Shown here piece after piece: positions 1 to 6,442 of a stretch of DNA of 6,927 bases. The first letter of the stretch is position 1; every line of letters begins with the position of its first letter. Below the pieces are notes generated by a model. That model did not search any database. It had not been told where the DNA came from and saw only the letters and a list, made by a program, of their open reading frames with translations. Both the position numbers and the translations under genes were made by a program. Source of the stretch: Ghiorsea sp. (GTDB taxonomy: Bacteria; Pseudomonadota; Zetaproteobacteria; Mariprofundales; Mariprofundaceae); assembly GCA_027053695.1 (NCBI GenBank), contig JALUHL010000218.1, forward strand, positions 1 to 6,927, given 5' to 3'.

Positions 1-1047
1 CCAATAGGCTTGTTCAAAGTCAGACACTTTTTGCCCCACACCAAGCACTCCATAAGCATACCACAAATCCAAGCCCATGGTAAACGGGTCATAACCTGCT
101 CCTACAGACACCGCTTTGCGCTGCCCATTCACCAACACTTCATTCAACTCAGCAGATTTGCCCCCTGCCATGATTTCTGTTGCCAAAGCCAAGGCCGCAA
201 CTTGCCTATCATTATGGTTTGGCTGCCATGACGGGACTGGAATAGTCATCGCCACTATAGGCAACTGCGCTGGTAGTTTAACTTCGACACGCTTAGCTCC
301 CAAAGGCTCTGGTTCTATGGGGTTAAAGCGCGGCTCTACATGTTTGGGTTTCATGCGGCCAAAAGTTTTACCCACCACCTCTTTCACTGCCTTGAAATCC
401 ACATCACCCACAACCACCACCGTCACATTGGCTGGCACATAATGCTTCTGATAAAAAGCACGCACATCTTCAATGCTCAAGCCTTCCAAATCCTGCATCC
501 AGCCAATCACAGGGTTACGATATGGGTGCAAGCGCAAAGCCGCAGCGGATAATTCCTCAAACATGCGTGAGTTGGGATTATCTTCCGTGCGCATTCTGCG
601 CTCTTCCATAATCACTTGAATTTCACTCTGAAAATCTTTATCTCGAAGTTTTAAATTGGCAAAGCGTTCAGCTTCCATTTTTAATACACGGCTGACTTCG
701 GCAGCCGGAATGGTCTCAAAATAAGCGGTGTAATCGGTTGATGTGAAAGCGTTATCGTTGCCACCCATGGCTGAAATAATCTTAGAATATTCACCTGCTT
801 CAAGCTTGTCCGAGCCTTTAAACATCATATGCTCAAACACATGAGCTAGCCCTGTTTTGCCGGGTACTTCATCACGCCCACCTACTTTTAACCAGACTTG
901 AACCATGGCAACAGGTGCAGAATGGTCTTCCTCTACAATCAACTGCACGCCATTCTTAAAGCTTGCTCTTTGCAAATCCTCTGCCATCGCAGCGCTTGAA
1001 AAAAGCACACTCAACACAGCCAAACATAAAAGTTTTCTTATCATCAT
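1..1047 (-). CDS. M16 family zinc metallopeptidase, secreted (partial, C-terminus beyond the window)
   Basis: This is a predicted insulinase/pitrilysin-family (M16) zinc endopeptidase of the short bacterial type that acts on peptides in the periplasm. My own translation is open for 349 codons up to the left edge. Residues 1-22 form a signal peptide with a likely AMA|ED cleavage site. The inverted zinc motif HVFEH is at residues 69-73, inside the typical context GLAHVFEHMMFKGS. The third zinc ligand is probably E149 in IMEERR, 76 residues after H73 as the family requires. The motif is intact, so this looks like the catalytic rather than the degenerate partner of the M16 pairs often found in bacteria. 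Short M16 proteins usually run about 430-460 residues, so roughly 80-110 are missing to the left. Start: two ATGs are in tandem; the first, at 1047, has GGAG at 1056-1059 with an 8-base gap. The substrate cannot be told from sequence. Confidence 0.93.
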   Translation of the reverse strand, partial: MMIRKLLCLAVLSVLFSSAAMAEDLQRASFKNGVQLIVEEDHSAPVAMVQVWLKVGGRDEVPGKTGLAHVFEHMMFKGSDKLEAGEYSKIISAMGGNDNAFTSTDYTAYFETIPAAEVSRVLKMEAERFANLKLRDKDFQSEIQVIMEERRMRTEDNPNSRMFEELSAAALRLHPYRNPVIGWMQDLEGLSIEDVRAFYQKHYVPANVTVVVVGDVDFKAVKEVVGKTFGRMKPKHVEPRFNPIEPEPLGAKRVEVKLPAQLPIVAMTIPVPSWQPNHNDRQVAALALATEIMAGGKSAELNEVLVNGQRKAVSVGAGYDPFTMGLDLWYAYGVLGVGQKVSDFEQAYW

Positions 1048-1183
1048 TTGAGCATCTCCATTCCAGATTCCAACATCTCGCAGTAAACTTACAGCAAATT
1101 GTCACTTCGTAAATTATCACCGCGCAAAGGTGAAAATAACATGAAGTCTTAAAGTGAGTGGCGATACATGCGATAGACACAAC
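1048..1183. other. Divergent intergenic region between the M16 peptidase and fhlX-like genes
   Basis: This gap must hold the promoter of the minus-strand peptidase and probably that of the plus-strand FlhB-like gene. The only recognisable elements are weak. One is a GATAAT on the minus strand (1113-1118), one base off the -10 consensus but without a good -35 at 17 bp. The other is an inverted repeat with arms TCACC and GGTGA separated by 7 bases (1117-1133), which overlaps that -10. A repressor site is possible but not shown. No T-run follows the repeat on either strand, so it is not a terminator. Confidence 0.3.
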
Positions 1184-1456
1184 ATGAATCATTTGCGTGA
1201 ACAACAAGCTGCTGTGGCATTAGGGTATGACCAAAATCTTGGTGCTGCGCCGCGCGTATTAGCAGCAGGCTTTGGCAATGTTGCCAAATCGATTCTAAGT
1301 GTCGCCAGAGAACATGATATTCATATCCATAAAAACACCCAACTTGCACCGCTTCTTGCCAAAGTCCCTGTAGGACAAGAAATTCCTGAAGAAGCTTACC
1401 AAGTGGTGGCTCAACTGCTTGCCTTCCTTTATCAAGCTGACAAAAACATCCGCTAA
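1184..1456 (+). CDS. FlhB C-terminal-like protein (FhlX/YlqH type, export-apparatus switch domain family)
   Basis: This small protein of 90 residues corresponds to the cytoplasmic C-terminal domain of FlhB, the flagellar type III export switch. It lacks the membrane part. Family landmarks are VALGYD near residue 11, then AAPRVLAAG, an AREHDI helix followed by a short strand and N-T-Q-L-A-P-L-L, and the closing pattern VPVGQEIPEEAYQVVAQLLAFLY. The NPTH autocleavage loop of true FlhB is absent, because the protein starts just after where it would lie. Stand-alone copies (FhlX, YlqH) are known in flagellated bacteria and can replace the cleaved FlhB fragment. The start is uncertain. An in-frame GTG at 1154 would add ten residues, neither site has a clear ribosome binding site, and I chose the ATG because homologues begin a few residues before the VAL-YD strand. 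No other flagellar gene lies nearby. It converges on sppA with an 18-base gap. Confidence 0.85.
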   Translation: MNHLREQQAAVALGYDQNLGAAPRVLAAGFGNVAKSILSVAREHDIHIHKNTQLAPLLAKVPVGQEIPEEAYQVVAQLLAFLYQADKNIR

Positions 1457-1474
1457 GACACTTTCAACGCTCAC

Positions 1475-3274
1475 TTATTGAACAGCTTCAACCCCGCTAA
1501 GCGCATACACACCACGCGGGTCATTCCACACCGTAATATATTGCAAAGCTTGTTGAAACGGCTGTAATACTGCATCTAATGCAGAGGTTTGCGCAGGCGC
1601 TATCATCGCCGACGCCTCGCTTAAGAGATTATCCAGCAACAAATCAAATGGGCTTTGTTTGGGTAATACTTCTACAGGCGCAAAATCGGATTCAATCTTC
1701 GCTAATTTCGCGGCAGCATCAATGGCATCATCCAAACTGCCCAAATCATCCACCAGCCCCAGCTCTTTGGCATCTTGCCCGCTCCATACCCTGCCTTGAG
1801 CAAGGGTTTGCACCTGCTCTAATGGAAGATTTCGACCTTCAGCCACATGCTTGGTAAATTGTTTATAAATCTGATCAATGGTCAGTTGAATAGTATCGGC
1901 AAGCTCTGGGTTTAAAGGTTTGTCCATACGCATTGCACCTGCGATTTTGGTTGTGCCTAAGCCATCGGTGTTGATGCCCAGTTGCTTTAAACCTTGATTG
2001 ATATTCGGCACAATGCCAAACACGCCAATCGAACCTGTAATTGTGGCAGGTGAAGCCCAAATTTCATCAGCGGCGGATGCAATCCAATAGCCGCCAGATG
2101 CTGCCATGCTACCCATAGATACCACCACAGGTTTACCATGCGTTTTCAACACATCCACTGCATGCCGAATACTTTCTGATGCCAGCGCACTACCTCCAGG
2201 CGTATTCAAGCGAAGTACAACGGCTTTGATGCGTTCATCTTCAAGCGCAATTTGCATTTGCTCCACCATGGTATCACTGCCAATCGTACCTGAAGGTTGC
2301 TCGCCATTCAGGATTTGCCCGCTTCCTGTAATGATGCCTACCCACTGCTCTGATGCGGTTGGCTCATGCGGCAAAATCGAGCCTGTTGCTAAAAGATATT
2401 TCTTATAGCCTACAAGCTCAGCATCGCCCGTCTTTTCCATCAGCTTGCTGTCAGCCTGCTCTGCATACAATAGGCCATCTACCCAATGTTCAGCCAAAAA
2501 TAGCTGTCCCAAATCACCATCATAAGGTTGCATGGAAAGCGCTGGATGATCCAATATATCTTGCAATCTATTAGGCTCAATGCCGCGCATTTCAAACAGA
2601 TCATCGGTATAAACGCCCCATAAAGTATCCAGCCATGCCCGATTGGCTGTGCGCTCATCTTCTGTCATTGCGGTATGAATAAAGGGGGCGGCAGCAGACT
2701 TATATTTGCCTGCACGAAACACATGCACATCAATCTTCAGCTTGTCCAAAGCATCTTTGATATAATTGCGATACAAGCCATAACCATTTAAACCGATATT
2801 ACCCATGGGATGCAAATACACTTCATCCGCCGTAGCTGCCAAATAATACTGTGCCTGCGTCCAATTCTCCGCATACGCCATCACAGGCTTGCCACTTTCC
2901 TTAAATGCCTCAACAGCACGCCTCAGCTCTTGCAAATGGGGCAGTGCTGCGCGTGACAGTTCAGACACATCCAAACGCACGCCAAGTACGGCATCATCTT
3001 TGGCTGCGCGCTCAAGTGCACTCACCACATCATGCACTTTCACCTGCCTAGGTGCGGGTGATGTCAACGTTGATAAACCAAATTCCGGATGTTTCACCTG
3101 TTCCACCAGTTCACCCTGCAAATCCAATTGTAAAATCATATGCTCAGGCGTGGATGGTGCAGTATTGAGTAGTGTAAACACCAGAAAACCCAGCAAAAAA
3201 AGAAAAAATAGATTAAGGGTGATATGACGCGTCCAGTCAATACCCCGCATCAAAGCTGCAAAAAAAGCTTTCAT
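1475..3274 (-). CDS. sppA: Signal peptide peptidase SppA, long (67 kDa) form
   Basis: This is a membrane-anchored serine protease of family S49 that degrades signal peptides left in the inner membrane after secretion. At 599 residues it has the length of the double-domain enterobacterial-type SppA. A short cytoplasmic N-terminus is followed by one hydrophobic segment (about residues 18-37) that anchors it facing the periplasm. The two S49 repeats are at about 75-260 and 310-525. The catalytic lysine is K192 in KYKSAAAPF, in the N-terminal repeat. The nucleophile is S393 in SMAASGGYW, in the C-terminal repeat. This split Lys/Ser dyad matches E. coli SppA (K209/S409). The start codon directly follows the TAG of the FecR-domain gene. 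A strong GGAGG at 3282-3286 sits 7 bases upstream, inside that gene, so the two are expected to be co-transcribed and probably translationally coupled. Confidence 0.97.
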   Translation of the reverse strand: MKAFFAALMRGIDWTRHITLNLFFLFLLGFLVFTLLNTAPSTPEHMILQLDLQGELVEQVKHPEFGLSTLTSPAPRQVKVHDVVSALERAAKDDAVLGVRLDVSELSRAALPHLQELRRAVEAFKESGKPVMAYAENWTQAQYYLAATADEVYLHPMGNIGLNGYGLYRNYIKDALDKLKIDVHVFRAGKYKSAAAPFIHTAMTEDERTANRAWLDTLWGVYTDDLFEMRGIEPNRLQDILDHPALSMQPYDGDLGQLFLAEHWVDGLLYAEQADSKLMEKTGDAELVGYKKYLLATGSILPHEPTASEQWVGIITGSGQILNGEQPSGTIGSDTMVEQMQIALEDERIKAVVLRLNTPGGSALASESIRHAVDVLKTHGKPVVVSMGSMAASGGYWIASAADEIWASPATITGSIGVFGIVPNINQGLKQLGINTDGLGTTKIAGAMRMDKPLNPELADTIQLTIDQIYKQFTKHVAEGRNLPLEQVQTLAQGRVWSGQDAKELGLVDDLGSLDDAIDAAAKLAKIESDFAPVEVLPKQSPFDLLLDNLLSEASAMIAPAQTSALDAVLQPFQQALQYITVWNDPRGVYALSGVEAVQ

Positions 3275-4060
3275 CTATCTGCCTCCAAAGCTTGTGATGC
3301 CTTGGATAGCTGAGGTGTTCGCGCCCGTAGTAACCGCAGCTTTGGAACCTGCACTTTGAGTATCCACACTTGGCACGGGTGCTGGCGGCGGCGGAGGTGG
3401 GGGCGTTGGCTCAGGCAAAATCGGCGCACCTTTGACCACTTGCACCACATGAGCATCTTTATCCACGGTGGTAATCGTGCCTGCAGGCATTTCATGTTCA
3501 ATGCCCTTTAAATCTGTCAACACAGCAAGGCCTTCTTCCATATCCACAGTGGTTGTTTGCAAACCAATGCTGGACAAATTGGCACTAGGCGAAAAACGTA
3601 ACCCGTTGATGTTATCAGGGTGAGGCATACTCACCGTAAACTCTGTACCGCGAACACCCACGGCAGCCGTGGTTGTTTTTACATTGAATGTAGCATCAGG
3701 GTCAATAATTTTTTTCACCAAATATTTCACATCGCCCCAAAGCACATCAAAACTGAACGATTCTTTTTCTTTTATCTTGTATGCTGCAAGCTTCATCCGT
3801 GTGCGTGGCCCAATGCTTAATAGTGTGCCATCATGAAGTTCAACTTGAGCAAGACCTTCTTTTTCAGTGATAATAGTGTGTTGCGAATCCACGGTATCAC
3901 CTTGGGTAAGTCGCCATGCTTTTCCCCCATCCATCAGCCAAACATCGCCACTGGCCTGCGCAACTACACCGATACTTTCGGCATAAACAAGCGGCCCACC
4001 TAAAAATGATAACATTAATAAAAGCAAGTAGTTATAAATATTATTCTTAAAATTTATCAC
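3275..4060 (-). CDS. FecR-domain secreted protein with proline-rich C-terminal tail
   Basis: This predicted periplasmic or surface protein of 261 residues contains a FecR domain. Residues 1-27 are a signal peptide with a leucine-rich core and likely VYA|ES cleavage. The FecR domain spans about 33-205 and contains a strand-rich section (ASGDVWLMDGGKAWRL, then LHDGTLLSIGPRTRMKL) and the hallmark GVRGTEFTV at about 135-143. A run of prolines at about 215-230 leads into a small-residue-rich tail ending FGGR. No inner-membrane helix follows the signal peptide, so this is not a classical FecR anti-sigma factor, and no sigma-factor or TonB-receptor gene is next to it. I chose the GTG at 4060 because AGAGGTG (4067-4073) lies just upstream and it gives a clean signal peptide. 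An ATG at 4099 is in frame but would put 13 extra residues before it. The molecular role is unknown. Its end abuts sppA, which suggests linked expression. Confidence 0.85.
   Translation of the reverse strand: MINFKNNIYNYLLLLMLSFLGGPLVYAESIGVVAQASGDVWLMDGGKAWRLTQGDTVDSQHTIITEKEGLAQVELHDGTLLSIGPRTRMKLAAYKIKEKESFSFDVLWGDVKYLVKKIIDPDATFNVKTTTAAVGVRGTEFTVSMPHPDNINGLRFSPSANLSSIGLQTTTVDMEEGLAVLTDLKGIEHEMPAGTITTVDKDAHVVQVVKGAPILPEPTPPPPPPPAPVPSVDTQSAGSKAAVTTGANTSAIQGITSFGGR
3282..3286 (-). promoter_or_regulatory. sppA ribosome binding site inside the end of the FecR-domain gene
   Basis: GGAGG lies 7 bases before the sppA ATG and encodes part of the terminal F-G-G-R of the upstream protein. The upstream TAG touches the ATG, so a ribosome finishing the first gene is already at the sppA start. 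This arrangement favours coupled translation. Confidence 0.8.
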
Positions 4061-4141
4061 AGCAAACACCTCTACACATTGACTGGAGCATAGCGGCAAG
4101 CATAGTGCATAACCACAGCTATTTCACCTTGGAGAAAAGAT
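4061..4141. other. Divergent intergenic region between the FecR-domain gene and the barrel gene
   Basis: These 81 bases serve as the 5' region for both divergent units. Ribosome binding sites lie at both edges: AGAGGTG at 4067-4073 for the minus-strand gene and GGAG at 4131-4134 for the plus-strand gene. A direct repeat of AGCATAG occurs at 4087-4093 and 4099-4105, 12 bases apart start to start and overlapping the candidate plus-strand promoter. I see no convincing minus-strand -35/-10 pair within the gap, so the FecR/sppA promoter may lie partly in the barrel coding start. Confidence 0.5.
4079..4106 (+). promoter_or_regulatory. Candidate sigma70 promoter for the outer-membrane barrel gene
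   Basis: TTGACT (4079-4084, five of six consensus bases) is followed after 16 bases by CATAGT (4101-4106, four of six). Initiation about 7 bases downstream would give a leader of roughly 30 bases, ending in the GGAG ribosome binding site. The -35 is good and the -10 is mediocre, so the call is moderate. Confidence 0.4.
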
Positions 4142-4945
4142 ATGCTTGGAATGCATTTTCGCATGGCTGCCATGTGGGTTATATTCATATCATTATTATC
4201 TGTTCAGCAGCAAGCTTCTGCCGCTGAGGCGACACCACCTGCATCTTCATCATGGTTTGGGGCGAACTTTGACGAGCTTAAAGCATTGCCTGCTTTCTCA
4301 CTGGTTGCCCCATCAGGCTTTACCCCCACCCAAGATTATATTTCATGGGGGCTTGGTGGCATCAGCCATGTGCCTAACACAAGCAACAATTCCAAAGCGG
4401 CTGCATCACTGGGCTTAGGCTTGGCATTGCCTGCAAACTTTGGCATAACCTTTAATATTGATTTAGAAGGGCGCGGGCTTTCCAAGCGTCAAGAATTGTC
4501 CGTGAATATGGGTAAATATTTCACTTCATTGGATATGGGTGTCAGTTTTGGCTCACGCAATATTACATTGTGGCATGATGATGGTACGCGCAATACACCA
4601 TCGGTATATATCGCAGCTACCAAGGTACTCCTGCTCAAGAATAACCTAGGCATCATCAATGCGGGTATTGGCAACAATGATTTTCGCACCATCAAAGATA
4701 CCGCACCAAGCACATCTCGGGTGAAGGTTGTGTCGCCCTTTATTTCTCTAGCGTATTATCCTCTGCCCAGGCTTAGCTTGATTGCAGACTACACCTCAGG
4801 CATCACGAGCTTAGGTGTTGGCGTTGTGCCACTTGCTTCATGTCCATTAAGCCTAAGCTTGGGCATGTATGATGTTGCCAAGACCATCCCAAACCACAAT
4901 AAACTTTCGTTTGTCGCAACCCTATCCGCAGCTTATACCTTTTAG
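4142..4945 (+). CDS. Predicted outer-membrane beta-barrel protein of unknown function
   Basis: This protein of 267 residues has a signal peptide (about 1-27, likely ASA|AE). The mature part alternates short hydrophobic or aromatic strands with Gly, Asn and Ser turns. Examples are AAASLGLGLAL, FGITFNIDLEG, LSVNMGKYF, LDMGVSFGS, SVYIAATKVLL, FISLAYYPL and LSLIADYTSG. It ends LSFVATLSAAYTF: the terminal Phe with alternating hydrophobic residues is the recognition signal for the BAM machine that inserts outer-membrane barrels. The length fits a barrel of about 10-12 strands, but I did not count them rigorously. There is no OmpA-like, TonB-plug or other known domain, and I do not recognise the family. 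The start at 4142 is preceded by GGAG (4131-4134) with a 7-base gap; M4 or M8 are less well placed. It diverges from the FecR-domain/sppA unit, hinting at a shared envelope role, and converges on arsC with a 10-base gap. Confidence 0.75.
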   Translation: MLGMHFRMAAMWVIFISLLSVQQQASAAEATPPASSSWFGANFDELKALPAFSLVAPSGFTPTQDYISWGLGGISHVPNTSNNSKAAASLGLGLALPANFGITFNIDLEGRGLSKRQELSVNMGKYFTSLDMGVSFGSRNITLWHDDGTRNTPSVYIAATKVLLLKNNLGIINAGIGNNDFRTIKDTAPSTSRVKVVSPFISLAYYPLPRLSLIADYTSGITSLGVGVVPLASCPLSLSLGMYDVAKTIPNHNKLSFVATLSAAYTF

Positions 4946-4955
4946 ATACAATGAC

Positions 4956-5369
4956 TTAACTCTCTTGAACAAACTGGCTGACCCTTTCTCGGATTTGATC
5001 GCGGACGCGATAAAACTCCTCCATAATTTCTTCTTCACTGCCTTGCGCTTTGGCAGGGTCATCAAAGGGCCAATGTTGTTTCTCGCAGCTTACAGGAACC
5101 GTGGGGCAAGTTTCATCTGCGTTGCCACACACCGTCACCAGCAAATCAATCTCATCCAGTATCGCAGGATCTAAAGCTTCTGATTCTTGCTGGCTAATAT
5201 CTATTCCCGCATCCGCCATGGCAGCAATCGCGCGCGGATTCTTTCCATGGGCAACTATGCCTGCGGAATACACTTCAAACTTATCCCCGCCAAAATGTTT
5301 TAGCCAACCTTCTGCCATTTGTGAGCGACAAGAATTGCCTGTGCAAAGAAATAATACTTTTCGTTTCAT
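4956..5369 (-). CDS. arsC: Arsenate reductase, thioredoxin-coupled (low-molecular-weight phosphatase fold)
   Basis: This cytoplasmic enzyme reduces arsenate to arsenite, which the neighbouring Acr3 then exports. At 137 residues it matches the Staphylococcus pI258 / Bacillus ArsC class, not the glutaredoxin-linked E. coli class. The phosphatase-type anion loop CTGNSCRS holds the nucleophile C9 and R15. The redox relay continues with C81 (VTVCGNADETC) and C88, which pass electrons through a disulfide cascade to thioredoxin. The general acid is D104 in FDDPAKAQG. All catalytic residues are therefore present. The ATG overlaps the acr3 stop as ATGA (5366-5369), and the ribosome binding site GAGG lies in the last acr3 codons, so it is the last gene of the acr3-arsC transcript and probably translationally coupled. 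It ends 10 bases from the convergent barrel gene, with no obvious intrinsic terminator between. Confidence 0.97.
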   Translation of the reverse strand: MKRKVLFLCTGNSCRSQMAEGWLKHFGGDKFEVYSAGIVAHGKNPRAIAAMADAGIDISQQESEALDPAILDEIDLLVTVCGNADETCPTVPVSCEKQHWPFDDPAKAQGSEEEIMEEFYRVRDQIRERVSQFVQES

Positions 5370-6409
5370 GTCAAACCTCTTTCATACCAATGTTGACTGC
5401 GATTAACGATAGAAACTACAGTTAGCATCACAGGCACTTCAACCAACACCCCAACAACCGTAGCCAATGCCGCACCCGACTCAAAACCAAAGAGAGCAAT
5501 AGCCGCAGCAACTGCTAACTCAAAGAAGTTGGACGCACCAATCAATGCTGAAGGGCCTGCCACACAATGCGCCACTTTCAGCTTTCTATTCAACCCATAA
5601 GCTAGCATCGAATTGAAATAAACCTGAATAATGATGGGGATAGATAAAAGCAAAATAACCAGTGGCTGTGCTAAAATTTGTTGACCTTGAAAACCAAATA
5701 AAAGCACAACTGTAATCAAAAGTGCTGTCATGGATATGGGATCCATCACGTGCAACACATCATCTAGCTTACCTTTTGCCAACAATATCTTGCGCCCAAC
5801 ATAAGCAAGCAGCACAGGAATCACGATATAAAGTGTAACCGATAAAAACAACGTGCCCCAAGGAATAGTAATGGATGCAACACCCAATAAAAGACCAACT
5901 ATCGGTGCAAAGGCAACCACCATAATAATATCATTTAATGCCACTTGGGAAAGTGTAAACTGAGGGTTACCATCCACCAGTTTGGACCATACAAACACCA
6001 TGGCTGTGCAAGGCGCTGCTGCCAAAAGAATCAGCCCTGCAATATATTCAGGGATTTTATCGGCTTCTAGGTAGGGTGCAAACAGGTATTGAAGAAATAT
6101 CCAGCCCAACAATGCCATGGAAAAAGGTTTGACCAACCAGTTGATTGCAAGCGTCACCCCGACACCTTTGCGGTGCGCCCACACTTCATGCAAAGCACCA
6201 TAATCAATTTTAAGCAGCATGGGCATAATCATCGCCCAAATCAGCAGCGCAACGGGCAAGTTGATATGATAAACTTCCATACCACCTAAGGCATGAAAAA
6301 TGTTTGGAAACCATGCACCCAGACCAATACCAGCGACAATGGATAAAAAGACCCACAGCGTGAGATAGCGGGCAAATACACCCATAGATTGAGAAGGCTT
6401 AGCTGTCAT
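5366..6409 (-). CDS. acr3: Arsenite efflux permease of the ACR3 family
   Basis: This inner-membrane transporter expels arsenite using the proton-motive force. The 347-residue product has about ten hydrophobic segments, as in the ACR3 (BART superfamily) fold. The conserved functional cysteine is C134 in AAAPCTAMVFVWS. The conserved glutamate of the late membrane helix is E324 in GVLVEVPVML. Other family signatures are NDIIMVVAFAPI (about 159-170) and GASNFFELAVAAAIALFG (about 291-308). It is unrelated to ArsB. The start is set at ATG 6409, because AGGAG (6415-6419) lies 5 bases upstream and the protein then begins MTAKPSQSMG. An in-frame ATG at 6442 would add 11 residues, but it lies upstream of the predicted transcription start (about 6436). 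It is followed by arsC with a 4-base overlap and preceded by arsR with its own promoter and operator in between. Confidence 0.97.
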   Translation of the reverse strand: MTAKPSQSMGVFARYLTLWVFLSIVAGIGLGAWFPNIFHALGGMEVYHINLPVALLIWAMIMPMLLKIDYGALHEVWAHRKGVGVTLAINWLVKPFSMALLGWIFLQYLFAPYLEADKIPEYIAGLILLAAAPCTAMVFVWSKLVDGNPQFTLSQVALNDIIMVVAFAPIVGLLLGVASITIPWGTLFLSVTLYIVIPVLLAYVGRKILLAKGKLDDVLHVMDPISMTALLITVVLLFGFQGQQILAQPLVILLLSIPIIIQVYFNSMLAYGLNRKLKVAHCVAGPSALIGASNFFELAVAAAIALFGFESGAALATVVGVLVEVPVMLTVVSIVNRSQHWYERGLT

Positions 6410-6414
6410 ATACG

Positions 6415-6419
6415 CTCCT
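6415..6419 (-). promoter_or_regulatory. acr3 ribosome binding site that fixes the start at 6409
   Basis: AGGAG stands 5 bases before the ATG at 6409. Its first three bases (6417-6419) are also the end of one arm of the inverted repeat at 6417-6439, so the site can be partly occluded in longer transcripts. Confidence 0.8.
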
Positions 6420-6439
6420 ATCATTTCAGGTATGATAGG
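6417..6439 (-). repeat. Perfect 8-bp inverted repeat overlapping the acr3 ribosome binding site
   Basis: The arms CCTATCAT and ATGATAGG are separated by 7 bases. In RNA this forms a short hairpin that pairs AGG of the acr3 ribosome binding site. No T-run follows, so it is not an intrinsic terminator. It could be an RNA control element, a second DNA operator, or chance. The predicted start of the acr3 transcript (about 6436) lies inside the first arm. Confidence 0.55.
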
Positions 6440-6442
6440 CAA

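Noticed and set aside
1..552. Open frames on the plus strand at 10-231, 116-442 and 340-552.
   Set aside because: They lie opposite the M16 peptidase frame, which has a signal peptide, zinc motif and ribosome binding site; their translations resemble no protein.
1154..1183. GTG at 1154 as the start of the FlhB-like gene.
   Set aside because: It has no clear ribosome binding site and adds ten residues not expected in the family; kept as an alternative because the ATG at 1184 also lacks a strong site.
956..1207. Minus-strand frame across the M16 start.
   Set aside because: It overlaps the peptidase start in another frame and also covers the intergenic region and fhlX; no recognisable sequence.
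1483..1497. Small inverted repeat TTGAA-CAGC-TTCAA near the convergent ends of fhlX and sppA.
   Set aside because: A five-base stem with no T-run on either strand, inside the last sppA codons; not a credible terminator.
4061..4099. ATG at 4099 as the start of the FecR-domain gene.
   Set aside because: The GTG at 4060 has AGAGGTG upstream and gives a clean signal peptide; the longer form puts 13 residues with two cysteines before it.
4489..4713. Minus-strand frame inside the barrel gene.
   Set aside because: It is a shadow of the barrel frame, with no start signal or recognisable product.
4994..5015. Palindrome ATCGCG-GA-CGCGAT flanked by TTT and AAA within arsC.
   Set aside because: The loop is too short, no T-run follows in the direction of either gene, and the bases encode the normal R-V-R-D-Q-I-R stretch of ArsC.
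6410..6442. ATG at 6442 as the start of acr3.
   Set aside because: It lies upstream of the predicted transcript start, and the ATG at 6409 has AGGAG at the right distance.
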